A stretch of DNA of 29,004 nucleotides from a virus: positions 1 to 29,004 of the IMG/VR virus record IMGVR_UViG_3300032397_000794; one strand, 5' to 3'. The first letter of the stretch is position 1, and the number at the start of each line of letters is the position of its first letter. The notes below the pieces were generated by a model. The model was not told where the DNA came from. It ran no database searches and worked only from the letters and a program-made list of their open reading frames with translations. Below, in pieces: positions 6,878 to 13,416 of this stretch. The translations under genes and the position numbers were made by a program.

Positions 6878-7746
6878 ACGCGCTCGCGAGCAGCCTGATC
6901 GCCGTCGCTGAGGACGTCGTCGGCTCGGACATCGGGGCGATCGTCTGGTGGAAGCTCTCCGGCGACGTCTCGGCGGACCGGCTGACGGTCGCGCTCGGTG
7001 GCCTGCCGGGCCCCGCGTTGCCGAGCCCCGACGTCGCCCTGCGGCGCGGGGTCAAGGCGCTGGCCAAGCGCAACCTGCTCGTCCGCTCGATCAAGGGCGA
7101 GGGTTGGGCGCTGGTGTCCGAGGACGACGAGGGGATCAAGGGGCTGGTCTACGCCAGCCCGGCCGACCAGCCACGGGTCAAGCTCGACATCATCGGGCGC
7201 CTATATTTCTCCCCTCACTGGTCGTGCTCTGCCGAGGCGAAGGTGCGCGACGCCTTCACCTACCACCAGGAGTGGCTCGACAGCGACGACATCTCGCCGT
7301 GGCTGATCGACCAGGCCACCATGTGTGGGGCGGTGCCGCTGCGCGACGGCGGTGGCGTGTACTTCGTTCCGGCGGGCGACGGCCTGCGACGGTGGAAGGA
7401 AATCACCGCCGCGCTGACCAGCGTGTCGGCGAGCTCGATCTACACGGTGCGTGCGATGCGGTCGGACGGCGACGCCGTCCGGTCGGCGATCGACGGCCTC
7501 ACGGGGCAGATCGAGGAGGAGGTCGCCAAGCGGACGGCCGACGCGATCTCCGGGACCCTCGGTGTCCGCGCGCTGAACAACCGGGCCAACGAGGCTCGCG
7601 ACCTGGCGCGCAAGGTGCGGCAGTACGAGAGCCTGCTCGGGGCGAACCTGGGTAAGTTGGTCGACTCGCTCGACCAGCTCGACACGCAGATCGCGGCGGC
7701 GGTGCTCGCGGCCGAGGCGCAGGCCGAGGAGGACGCCAATGGCTGA
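6874..7746 (+). CDS. DUF6744-like phage protein
   Basis: A 290-residue protein whose pattern (WWKLSGDVSADRL, GLP, LPSPDVALRRGVKAL, then LYFSPHW, DISPWLIDQA, LRDGGGVYFVP and an alpha-helical C-terminus) matches the uncharacterised phage family I know as DUF6744; this is from memory, not a search. Residues about 20-95 look like a winged-helix-like segment with a closing strand; residues about 210-285 are helical and could form a coiled coil. Molecular function is unknown. It starts at a GTG within a GTGA overlap and its end overlaps the zinc-ribbon gene by 8 bases. Confidence 0.75.
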   Translation: MNALASSLIAVAEDVVGSDIGAIVWWKLSGDVSADRLTVALGGLPGPALPSPDVALRRGVKALAKRNLLVRSIKGEGWALVSEDDEGIKGLVYASPADQPRVKLDIIGRLYFSPHWSCSAEAKVRDAFTYHQEWLDSDDISPWLIDQATMCGAVPLRDGGGVYFVPAGDGLRRWKEITAALTSVSASSIYTVRAMRSDGDAVRSAIDGLTGQIEEEVAKRTADAISGTLGVRALNNRANEARDLARKVRQYESLLGANLGKLVDSLDQLDTQIAAAVLAAEAQAEEDANG

Positions 7747-8041
7747 GCTCCTCGACCTCACCAAGCTCGTGCGGCGCACCAAGGCGCTCCGGGCGGCTTG
7801 CCCCCATCACTACATCCCCAAACGTAACGGCGTGCAGCGTTGCGAGCACTGCGGGGACCAGTTCCCCTGCCGCGACAACTGCATCCACCTCGACTGCATC
7901 GAGCGGGCCATCGGGCTCGGGCTCCGCAAGTTCCCACGGGACTACCCGGTGGCGCTGGTGGTGACCGAGTCCAAGGGGTCGCTCGACGTGGTCGTGATCG
8001 ACACGACCGACGATGACCCGCTGGAGTGGGTGACGCCGTGA
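7739..8041 (+). CDS. Small zinc-ribbon protein
   Basis: A 100-residue protein with a cysteine/histidine cluster at about residues 21-53: CPHHYIP, CEHCGDQFPC, CIHLDC. The spacing suggests one or two zinc sites. The C-terminal half is a short alpha/beta tail (YPVALVVTESKGSLDVVVID). Such proteins often bind nucleic acid or act as transcription adaptors; the role is inferred only from the cluster and from being translationally linked (GTGA overlap) to the sigma-like gene that follows. The ATG at 7739 overlaps the previous gene by 8 bases. Confidence 0.75.
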   Translation: MAELLDLTKLVRRTKALRAACPHHYIPKRNGVQRCEHCGDQFPCRDNCIHLDCIERAIGLGLRKFPRDYPVALVVTESKGSLDVVVIDTTDDDPLEWVTP

Positions 8042-8577
8042 ATGTCGACCCGAACGACGTCCTCGAGGTCGCCAGACACGTTGCTCGTAACTACAAGCGC
8101 CGCTGTTGGTGGGTCGATGTCGACGACCTGACCAGCGAGGCGTGCCTCCAGATCATGCTCTCGGCCCGGTCGTTCGATCCACAGGTCGGCGTCGCCTTCA
8201 AGGGGTACGCATACCGGGCCGCGATGCGGTCGCTGTCATACTACGTCCGCCGGCAGTCGTCGCCGGTCAGCGCGAGCGACGCCACGCTCAAGGACATGGT
8301 CAACGCTCGCCGCGCCGAGGTGCCCATCGGCCTCACCGACCACAGGCCGAGCGCGGCCGAGCAGCTCGACACGGTGCGCTGGCATCTCGCGGCTCGCCGG
8401 CAGATCCGACGGGTCGCCGCCAAGACGACTAATGGAGATGCGGCGATCAGGACCATCCTCGACGGCGACAAGCCGGCTCCTGCGGCGCGGGCAACTACAA
8501 GCCGCGCCGTCCACCTGATCCGACGTAAGCTGCGCGACGACGCTGTCATGTTTGAGCTCTGGCAGCGCACACCGTAG
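8038..8577 (+). CDS. Sigma-70-like factor
   Basis: A 179-residue protein resembling the region-2 core of a sigma-70-family factor: VDVDDLTSEACLQIMLSA, then RSFDPQVGVAFKGYAYRAAM, then RSLSYYVRRQSSPVS, at about residues 25-80. The pattern D-D-L-x-x-E and F-D-P-x-x-G-V-x-F-x-x-Y-A is typical of region 2.1-2.3. A region-4-like helix-turn-helix in the C-terminus is weak (TSRAVHLIRRKLRDD). It would redirect host RNA polymerase to phage promoters. GTG at 8038 is chosen because it forms a GTGA overlap; an in-frame GTG 12 bases upstream is also possible. A non-sigma DNA-binding role cannot be excluded. Confidence 0.7.
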   Translation: MNVDPNDVLEVARHVARNYKRRCWWVDVDDLTSEACLQIMLSARSFDPQVGVAFKGYAYRAAMRSLSYYVRRQSSPVSASDATLKDMVNARRAEVPIGLTDHRPSAAEQLDTVRWHLAARRQIRRVAAKTTNGDAAIRTILDGDKPAPAARATTSRAVHLIRRKLRDDAVMFELWQRTP

Positions 8578-8612
8578 GAACTCCACCTCACCTAACGTAA
8601 GACTCCGCTACC

Positions 8613-8656
8613 GCGCCCCACCCAGAGGGACCGCCCGACCCACCGTCGGGGGGCGC
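8613..8656 (+). ncRNA. Structured leader element, copy B
   Basis: Outer stem GCGCCCC (8613-8619) / GGGGCGC (8650-8656), core CACCCAGAGGGACCGC (8619-8634), inner stem CCGAC (8635-8639) / GTCGG (8645-8649) with loop CCACC. Compared with copy A at 5797-5842 the core and outer stem are identical and the inner stem differs on both strands while keeping pairing. It lies in the 125-base gap between the sigma-like gene and the MoxR gene, followed by an ACC-rich stretch and the MoxR Shine-Dalgarno sequence. Confidence 0.6.
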
Positions 8657-8702
8657 ACCACCGCCGGCCACTCACCACCACGACAACGAAAGGCACACGA
8701 TC

Positions 8703-9911
8703 ATGTCCAGTAATATGTCCCGCATCATCCGCACCGCCCTATTCACCCCGACCTCCGATGGGTGGGGCCTTCCCCTCCTCTTCTGGGGTGGCCCCGGCGT
8801 CGGCAAGAGCGCCATCGTCGAGGGCATCGGCCGCAACTACGGGCTGCCCGTCGAGGTGCTCTCCCCCGGCGAGCGCGGCGAGGGCGCCTTCGGGGTCATC
8901 GGCGTGCCCGACACCGAGGGGTACATCGCCTATCCGCCGCCCCGCTGGGTCCAGCAGTTCGAGGGTAGCCACGGCGGCTTCCTGTTCGTCGACGAGCTCA
9001 CCACGGCGCCGCCCGCGATCCAGTCCGCGCTGCTCGGGCTGCTGCTCAAGAAGCGCATCGGCGGTTCGACCCTCAACGGTCGCGTGCGCATCCTCGGCGC
9101 GGCGAACCCGATCGGCGACGGGGCCGGCTGCAACGACCTGGCCCCGGCGGTCGCGAACCGACTCGGTCACTTCAACTGGGAGGCCCCCTCCGAGACCGAG
9201 TGGTCGGAGTGGTTGATGTCGTCGATCAACGACACCACCGTCGTGGTCGAGCCGGCGAAGATCCTCGAGGCTCGCGTGATGGCCAACTGGGCTCGCCCGT
9301 GGGCGAAGTTCCGCGGGCTCGTCGCCGGATTCATCCGCGCCAACCCGGCGCTACTGCACAAGCAGCCCCCGAACGGCCACCCGGACTCGAGCCGCGCTTG
9401 GCCGTCGCATCGCTCCTGGGAGTATGCCTGCCGCGCGATGGCCGGCGCCGAGGCGAACGGGATGGGCGAGGTCGACGGCGACATGCTCGCCGCGTCGTTC
9501 GTCGGGCCTGGCGCGATCGGAGAGCTTGTCGAGTACCGCACCAAGTCGGACCTCCCCGACCCGGTCGACGTGCTCGACGGCAAGGTGATCTTCAAGCCGG
9601 ACTTCAAGCGGCTCGACCGCACATTCGCCGTCCTCGGCTCGACCACTAGCCTGGTGATGGGCGCGGTCGCTGAGATGAGCAAGGGCGCCGCGGCCGGCGG
9701 GGTCGCGAAGGCGATCAGGCAGGACAAGGTCCTGTCGCGCCGCCTCGATGCGCTCATCGAGCTCCTCACCAAGACTTCCGAGGGGGCGATCGACCTCACC
9801 TGGAACTCGGCCAAGCAGCTCGCAAAGGCCGGCATCCACGACATCAGCGACGACTCGAAGAAGCTGATCAAGCGGATGCGTCCGCTCATCGACGCCGTTG
9901 AGCAGCGGTAG
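8703..9911 (+). CDS. MoxR-type AAA+ ATPase
   Basis: A 402-residue AAA+ ATPase of the MoxR/CbbQ kind, which remodels or activates partner proteins with a VWA domain. Walker A GGPGVGKS lies at residues 29-36, Walker B FLFVDE at 93-98, sensor-1 GAANP at about 132-136, and an arginine-finger segment ANRLGHF at 151-157. The C-terminal ~180 residues are helical and not assigned. The ATG at 8703 follows GAAAGG. The next gene encodes a VWA/metallopeptidase-like protein 32 bases downstream, the usual partner arrangement for MoxR ATPases. It is soluble and presumably cytoplasmic. Confidence 0.9.
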   Translation: MSSNMSRIIRTALFTPTSDGWGLPLLFWGGPGVGKSAIVEGIGRNYGLPVEVLSPGERGEGAFGVIGVPDTEGYIAYPPPRWVQQFEGSHGGFLFVDELTTAPPAIQSALLGLLLKKRIGGSTLNGRVRILGAANPIGDGAGCNDLAPAVANRLGHFNWEAPSETEWSEWLMSSINDTTVVVEPAKILEARVMANWARPWAKFRGLVAGFIRANPALLHKQPPNGHPDSSRAWPSHRSWEYACRAMAGAEANGMGEVDGDMLAASFVGPGAIGELVEYRTKSDLPDPVDVLDGKVIFKPDFKRLDRTFAVLGSTTSLVMGAVAEMSKGAAAGGVAKAIRQDKVLSRRLDALIELLTKTSEGAIDLTWNSAKQLAKAGIHDISDDSKKLIKRMRPLIDAVEQR

Positions 9912-9943
9912 TCCACTCCACCACCTACGAAAGAGGCACGACC

Positions 9944-11209
9944 ATGAGCATCGCAGACAGGATGGCGACGGGCAGGCTCGTTGCCCAGCGCAAGGCACCG
10001 TACTTCAAGTCGCTGATTCAGTCGCTCGTCCCCCACGAAACCCCCGACGTGAGTACGATCGGGATCACTAAGACCCTCGTCCTGTTCTTCAACGCGGAGT
10101 GGCTCGACACCTGCTCGCCCGAGCAGATCGCCGGCCTGTACTGGCACGAAGGGATGCACATCGTCCTCGGACACCACGAGCGTCGCGGCGACCGCGACCC
10201 GCTGATGTTCAACATCGCGGGCGACATCTTCATCAACGACCAGGGGCGTAACGCCGGCTTCCAGTTCCCGCCGGGCGGCATGTTCCCCGAGCTCTTCGGA
10301 TTCCCCAAGAACCTCACCTCCGACGAGTACTACGCGCTGCTGCTCAAGATGGGGAAGGACGCCGCCAAGCAAAAGCTCGAGGACGAGCAGGGCGGTGAAG
10401 GCGGGGAGGGCGAGCCCGACCCGAAGAAGCGCAAGTGGAGTTCTGGGCAATGCGGCAGCGGCGCGGGTAACGGGCAGGACAGCGAGCCCGACGGCGCCGC
10501 TCCCGAGGTCGGTGGGCGCAGCGAGGCCGAGGTCCGCCAGTCCGTCATGCGCGTGGCCGAGGCGGTGAAGGCCGAGGCGCAGAAGGGTCGCGGCAACATG
10601 CCCTGCGGGCTCGACCGTTGGGCCGACGAGGCGCTCAAGCCGGCGCAGATCCCGTGGCAGACCAAGCTCTCGCGGGCCCTGCGGCAGTGCGTGAACTACC
10701 GCCCCGGAGCGGTGGACTACTCGTACTCGCGCCTATCGCGACGCCAGGCCGGCGTCGGCTTCGGCGTCGGCAAGCCAATCTTGCCGGCGCTGGTGCGGCC
10801 GGTCCCTCGCGTCGCGTTCGTCCTCGACACGTCGGGCTCGATGGGAACCGACCAGCTCAACGCGGGCCTCGCCGAGTGCCAGGGGATCCTCGCGGCGCTC
10901 GGCGCCGACGTGACGTTCATCTCCTGCGACGCCGCGGTCCACGCGGTCGGCAAGGTCAGCTCGACGTCGCAGATGAAGAAGCTCGTCAAGGGCGGCGGGG
11001 GGACGGACTTCAACCCGGCCTTCGAGTACATCACCGCGATGCGGCCTCGCCCCGAGGTGGTGATCTTCGCCACCGACGGCGATGGGTGGGCTCCCAAGTC
11101 GGTGCCGCCCTACCGCGTCCTCTGGCTGCTGATCGACTCGTACTGCGACCAGCCCCCGGTTCCGTGGGGCGAGCCGGTGGTGGTGTCGACCAGGGAGCGG
11201 GCGACGTGA
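9944..11209 (+). CDS. VWA-like protein with metallopeptidase-like N-terminus (DUF2201 type)
   Basis: A 421-residue protein with two parts. The N-terminal domain has WHEGMHIVLGHHERR: HEGMH (68-72) is an HExxH zinc-binding motif, followed by a conserved-looking DIFINDQGR. A glycine/acid-rich linker occupies about 145-190. The C-terminal VWA domain has a MIDAS: DTSGS at 295-299, the threonine of GGTDF at about 354, and a later ATDGDG. This order matches DUF2201-type putative metallopeptidase/VWA proteins. Such proteins are usually partnered with a MoxR ATPase, here immediately upstream. The ATG has AGAGG upstream. Whether it is an active protease is not known. Confidence 0.85.
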   Translation: MSIADRMATGRLVAQRKAPYFKSLIQSLVPHETPDVSTIGITKTLVLFFNAEWLDTCSPEQIAGLYWHEGMHIVLGHHERRGDRDPLMFNIAGDIFINDQGRNAGFQFPPGGMFPELFGFPKNLTSDEYYALLLKMGKDAAKQKLEDEQGGEGGEGEPDPKKRKWSSGQCGSGAGNGQDSEPDGAAPEVGGRSEAEVRQSVMRVAEAVKAEAQKGRGNMPCGLDRWADEALKPAQIPWQTKLSRALRQCVNYRPGAVDYSYSRLSRRQAGVGFGVGKPILPALVRPVPRVAFVLDTSGSMGTDQLNAGLAECQGILAALGADVTFISCDAAVHAVGKVSSTSQMKKLVKGGGGTDFNPAFEYITAMRPRPEVVIFATDGDGWAPKSVPPYRVLWLLIDSYCDQPPVPWGEPVVVSTRERAT

Positions 11210-11451
11210 CCTCCTGGTCGCCGGCCGCGCTCACACGCCTGCGGAGCCTGTACCGCTACCACAGCGCGCGGACAGACGGGCACATCCACCGGAACTTCCT
11301 GGCCGAGCGGTTCGGGCTCGCGCCGCTCGACGAGTTGAACGAGCGTGGTGTGCTTGTCGGCCCGCTCCAGAACTGGCACTACTCGCTCGACTGGGAGAAG
11401 CTCGAGCTCCTGCTCGCCGCTGTCACTATCGCGAGGAGCTCCCTCGAATGA
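11206..11451 (+). CDS. Small unknown protein coupled to the VWA gene
   Basis: An 81-residue soluble protein starting at a GTG in a GTGA overlap with the VWA-like gene. Features seen: a basic N-terminal helix (ALTRLRSLYRYHSAR), the segment HIHRNFLAERFGLAPLDELN, and a helical C-terminus (WEKLELLLAAVTIA). No known family was recognised. Tight coupling suggests it works with the MoxR/VWA pair or is simply the last gene of that transcript; a terminator follows about 90 bases later. Confidence 0.65.
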   Translation: MTSWSPAALTRLRSLYRYHSARTDGHIHRNFLAERFGLAPLDELNERGVLVGPLQNWHYSLDWEKLELLLAAVTIARSSLE

Positions 11452-11453
11452 AC

Positions 11454-11541
11454 GTTTCTGGGGACAGCCGACGTGGTGGTCGGTGGGGGGCGGAAGTTGT
11501 TTGGTCGCCTTTCTCTTCTAGCCCTTGTCCCCACTTTTCCC
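11454..11541 (+). promoter_or_regulatory. Structured segment upstream of the terminator, possible attenuator
   Basis: GGGGACA (11460-11466) can pair with TGTCCCC (11526-11532), enclosing a hairpin CCGAC-GTGGTG-GTCGG (11468-11483) and a pyrimidine tract. GGGCGG (11488-11493) can pair with CCGCCC (11540-11545), which would use bases of the terminator's 5' arm. Mutually exclusive pairings like this are the hallmark of attenuators, but nothing here proves it, and no promoter was recognised in the stretch. Confidence 0.35.
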
Positions 11542-11576
11542 GCCCGCCTGGGGTGAAACCCAGCGCGGGCTTTTTT
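11542..11576 (+). terminator. Rho-independent terminator
   Basis: GCCCGC (11542-11547) pairs with GCGGGC (11565-11570) and CTGGG (11548-11552) with CCCAG (11559-11563), with one bulged C, followed immediately by TTTTTT (11571-11576). It is read rightward only; the opposite strand lacks a T-run. It would end the MoxR/VWA transcript and sits directly before the Shine-Dalgarno sequence of the next gene. Confidence 0.85.
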
Positions 11577-11584
11577 CGTTTTCT

Positions 11585-11590
11585 GGAGGT
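11585..11590 (+). promoter_or_regulatory. Shine-Dalgarno GGAGGT deciding a GTG start
   Basis: GGAGGT lies 5 bases before the GTG at 11596 and fixes that start. It begins only 8 bases after the terminator T-run, so the mRNA for the nuclease gene must pass through the terminator or begin almost at the Shine-Dalgarno sequence. Confidence 0.7.
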
Positions 11591-11595
11591 GTCGC

Positions 11596-12069
11596 GTGGC
11601 AAAAATAACTAGGAGTCAGCTCGGGCGTCGGTCCCGTACTAAGGGGTCCAGCTTCGAGCGGACGATCAAGAACCGGCTCAAGCAGGTGCTCGGCCTGTCT
11701 TGGCCAGGCGTTGTCATCAGGCGCTCGGTGCAGGCCGATCGTGCCTACGAGCCGGACGTGGTGATCGAGGGCGTGGATGTGCCTGAGCTCATCCGCGACC
11801 TGTGGCTCGAGTGCAACCACTCGAAGGAGCCCAACCCCGGCGTCAAGCTCGCGCAAGCCCTCCGGGACTCGTCCATCGCCCGCATGGCCACCGGCCGGCA
11901 CCGCATTCCGATGGTCGTCTGGCGCCGCAACAAGGCGCGCACCGACAACGTTACTACGACGCTCGCGTGGCTCAACTACTGCACCGGCATGGCCTACGAC
12001 GACCTCCACTCGGAGGTCGAGGTGACGCTTCCCTTCGAGGACCTGCTCAAGCTATTGGTGGGGGGATGA
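11596..12069 (+). CDS. PD-(D/E)XK nuclease-like protein (Holliday-junction-resolvase-like)
   Basis: A 157-residue basic protein with the layout of small PD-(D/E)XK nucleases: KGSSFERTIKNRLKQVLG (early glutamate helix, about 14-31), VIRRSVQADRAYEPDVVI (aspartate of the catalytic motif at about 54), then LWLECNHSKEPN where an E-x-K is normally found. Here the usual lysine position is N and a lysine comes three residues later. It may cut branched DNA or other structures in recombination or packaging. The GTG start has a strong GGAGGT, and the stop overlaps the next gene as ATGA. Activity is uncertain because of the altered motif. Confidence 0.6.
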   Translation: MAKITRSQLGRRSRTKGSSFERTIKNRLKQVLGLSWPGVVIRRSVQADRAYEPDVVIEGVDVPELIRDLWLECNHSKEPNPGVKLAQALRDSSIARMATGRHRIPMVVWRRNKARTDNVTTTLAWLNYCTGMAYDDLHSEVEVTLPFEDLLKLLVGG

Positions 12070-12335
12070 GTGAGCGGAAACCGGGAACGAAGAGGAAGCC
12101 GCCCAACGTGACCACGCCGTTCGTACCAACCCAGGACACCGCCGCGTACCTCACCGAGCAACTCAAGAAGGTGGAGGCCGAGCGACGTATGGTGGTCGGC
12201 TACGCGGTCGACCTGCACCGACATTGCAAGGGCGTGATTGGCATCCTCGATCGGGTCGGCGGCTACCTCAACGAGGAGGACCAGAACACGCTGCGCGCGG
12301 CCAGGGTCTTCCTCAACAGCGTCCGCTTGCGCTAG
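12066..12335 (+). CDS. Small basic unknown protein
   Basis: An 89-residue protein with a lysine/arginine-rich N-terminus (SERKPGTKRKPP) and a helical remainder (TEQLKKVEAERRMVVGYAVD ... LNEEDQNTLRAARVFLNSVR). No family was recognised. It begins in an ATGA overlap with the nuclease-like gene, with a G-rich tract as Shine-Dalgarno. Its TAG stop at 12333-12335 overlaps the TAG of the convergent holin-like gene (12332-12334 on the other strand), so the two share the palindrome CTAG. Confidence 0.7.
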   Translation: MSERKPGTKRKPPNVTTPFVPTQDTAAYLTEQLKKVEAERRMVVGYAVDLHRHCKGVIGILDRVGGYLNEEDQNTLRAARVFLNSVRLR

Positions 12336-12763
12336 TGCTCCGTGGAGGTCGCCTTCGCGACCTTCGCCTCGATCATCTTCACCAGCGCGTCCTTGCTCGG
12401 GAGCGGCAGCTTGTGGTGAGTGATGAGGTCGTGGGCGTAGCTGATCGCGAGATCGAGCTTCTCGTTGCCGGCGAGCTTGGTGCCGGTCGCCGCGATCTTC
12501 TTCTTCGCGATCTGGCTCGCGTAGCTCACCGAGTCGGCGACGATGCCGTCGAGCATCTTGCCCGCGGCGCTGGTCGCGTCGATCTTCAACTTGCTGTGGA
12601 TCAGCCAGCCGAAGAGCCCGGTCGCGACGGTCGCAAGCGCGGAGCCGAAGTAGCCCCCCACGTCGTCGAACCAGGACCCGGTCCCCGCGAAGGCAGGGGC
12701 TGCGTACAGGATGGCGACCATGGCGATCAGGATGGCAAGGGCGATGCGCTGGGGCTTGTTCAT
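12332..12763 (-). CDS. Holin-like membrane protein (LL-H type)
   Basis: A 143-residue protein with two hydrophobic segments: a signal-like N-terminus (RIALAILIAMVAILYAAPAF) and a second at about residues 38-56 (SALATVATGLFGWLIH). Then comes a helical soluble tail with VSYASQIAKKK ... NEKLDLAISYAHDLI ... ALVKMIEAKVAK. The tail order (YA, K-E-K-L-D-A-Y, L, IEAKV) resembles LL-H-type phage holins. A holin would open the inner membrane at lysis. ATG at 12763 is preferred (AGGG 8 bases upstream); GTG at 12772 is possible. It is the last gene of the leftward block. A signal-anchored protein of other function is the alternative. Confidence 0.6.
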   Translation of the reverse strand: MNKPQRIALAILIAMVAILYAAPAFAGTGSWFDDVGGYFGSALATVATGLFGWLIHSKLKIDATSAAGKMLDGIVADSVSYASQIAKKKIAATGTKLAGNEKLDLAISYAHDLITHHKLPLPSKDALVKMIEAKVAKATSTEH

Positions 12764-12805
12764 ACCCGGCACCCTATCACCGTTTGGGACCCCCAGCGGG
12801 ACGCC

Positions 12806-12830
12806 AAAAAGGGGCCCCCCTGGGGTGGCC
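12806..12830 (-). terminator. Possible leftward terminator before the holin-like gene
   Basis: Read on the minus strand, GGCC-A-CCCC pairs with GGGGGGCC (one bulged A, very short loop), followed by CC and TTTTT (12810-12806). It lies between the small membrane protein gene at 12891 and the holin-like gene, so it could reduce read-through into the latter. The short loop and the two C before the T-run make it weaker than a textbook case. Confidence 0.5.
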
Positions 12831-12890
12831 GGGGAACGTGCGCCAGGGCGCAGCCTAGAGCTCTACGCGAGGCGACCTGATTCCAGGTAG

Positions 12891-13184
12891 TTAGCGACGA
12901 CGGGTGAGGGGCGTGGCCAGGGGCGAGCGGGCGCCATTCGCGGCGACCTTGCGCGTGCGCTCCTCGATGTCTGGCATCACGGCGACCCCCAGCGGGGGGG
13001 TATCGGTCGACGTGTTGAGGCGCGTGAGGCTGTGCGGCACCGCGTGCTTGCGCAGCACCATGCGGAGCTCGGTCAATGCGCGGTCGGCCTGCTCTGCGAG
13101 AGGGTCCCGCCGACGCCTGCGGCTGATCAACTCGGCGGCGGTCACAAGTACGGCGAAGAAGAGCATGGCGAGCAATGTCTCCAT
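12891..13184 (-). CDS. Small membrane-anchored protein with basic stop-transfer
   Basis: A 97-residue protein: one N-terminal hydrophobic helix (LLAMLFFAVLVTAAELI, about residues 4-20), a strong RRRRRD charge cluster, then a cytoplasmic-type helical part (ADRALTELRMVLRKH) and a basic C-terminus ending RRR. Size and topology would suit a lysis accessory (antiholin- or i-spanin-like) protein, but no lipobox partner or known family is seen. AAAGGG lies 8 bases before the ATG at 13184. It is separated by one base from the stop of the preceding small membrane gene. Confidence 0.65.
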   Translation of the reverse strand: METLLAMLFFAVLVTAAELISRRRRRDPLAEQADRALTELRMVLRKHAVPHSLTRLNTSTDTPPLGVAVMPDIEERTRKVAANGARSPLATPLTRRR

Positions 13185-13185
13185 T

Positions 13186-13410
13186 TCACGAACCCTTTGC
13201 CGGCTCGTCGTCGTCGACCGCCGAGATGAGCCGTTCCTGCTCGGCGCCGAGGTTGAGCGTCTTCGCGATGACGATGTTGGTGATGACGAGCTTGTTGACC
13301 AGCCGCGACAGCCGCTCCTGTCCAGCCCTCAGTGTGAACATAAAATACAGCGCGACAAGGGTCGCGAGCCCGTACTTGTCCAAGACGCGCTCGGCGACAG
13401 TCCAGTCCAT
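13186..13410 (-). CDS. Small single-pass membrane protein
   Basis: A 74-residue protein with one hydrophobic segment (YGLATLVALYFMFTLRAGQE, about residues 13-32) followed by a helical amphipathic tail with RE/RL-type charges (RLSRLVNKLVITNIVIAKTL) and an acidic end. The layout, a short N-terminus, one membrane helix and a charged helix, resembles BhlA-like holins and other small lysis proteins. The start at 13410 has no clear Shine-Dalgarno sequence and lies 6 bases from the stop of the structural gene before it, so re-initiation is likely. Confidence 0.65.
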   Translation of the reverse strand: MDWTVAERVLDKYGLATLVALYFMFTLRAGQERLSRLVNKLVITNIVIAKTLNLGAEQERLISAVDDDEPAKGS

Positions 13411-13416
13411 GGTGAG

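Noticed and set aside
12224-12880. Plus-strand 218-codon frame over the holin-like gene
   Set aside because: It is antisense to a gene with a clear signal-like segment and a good holin-type tail, and its composition is that of a shadow frame.
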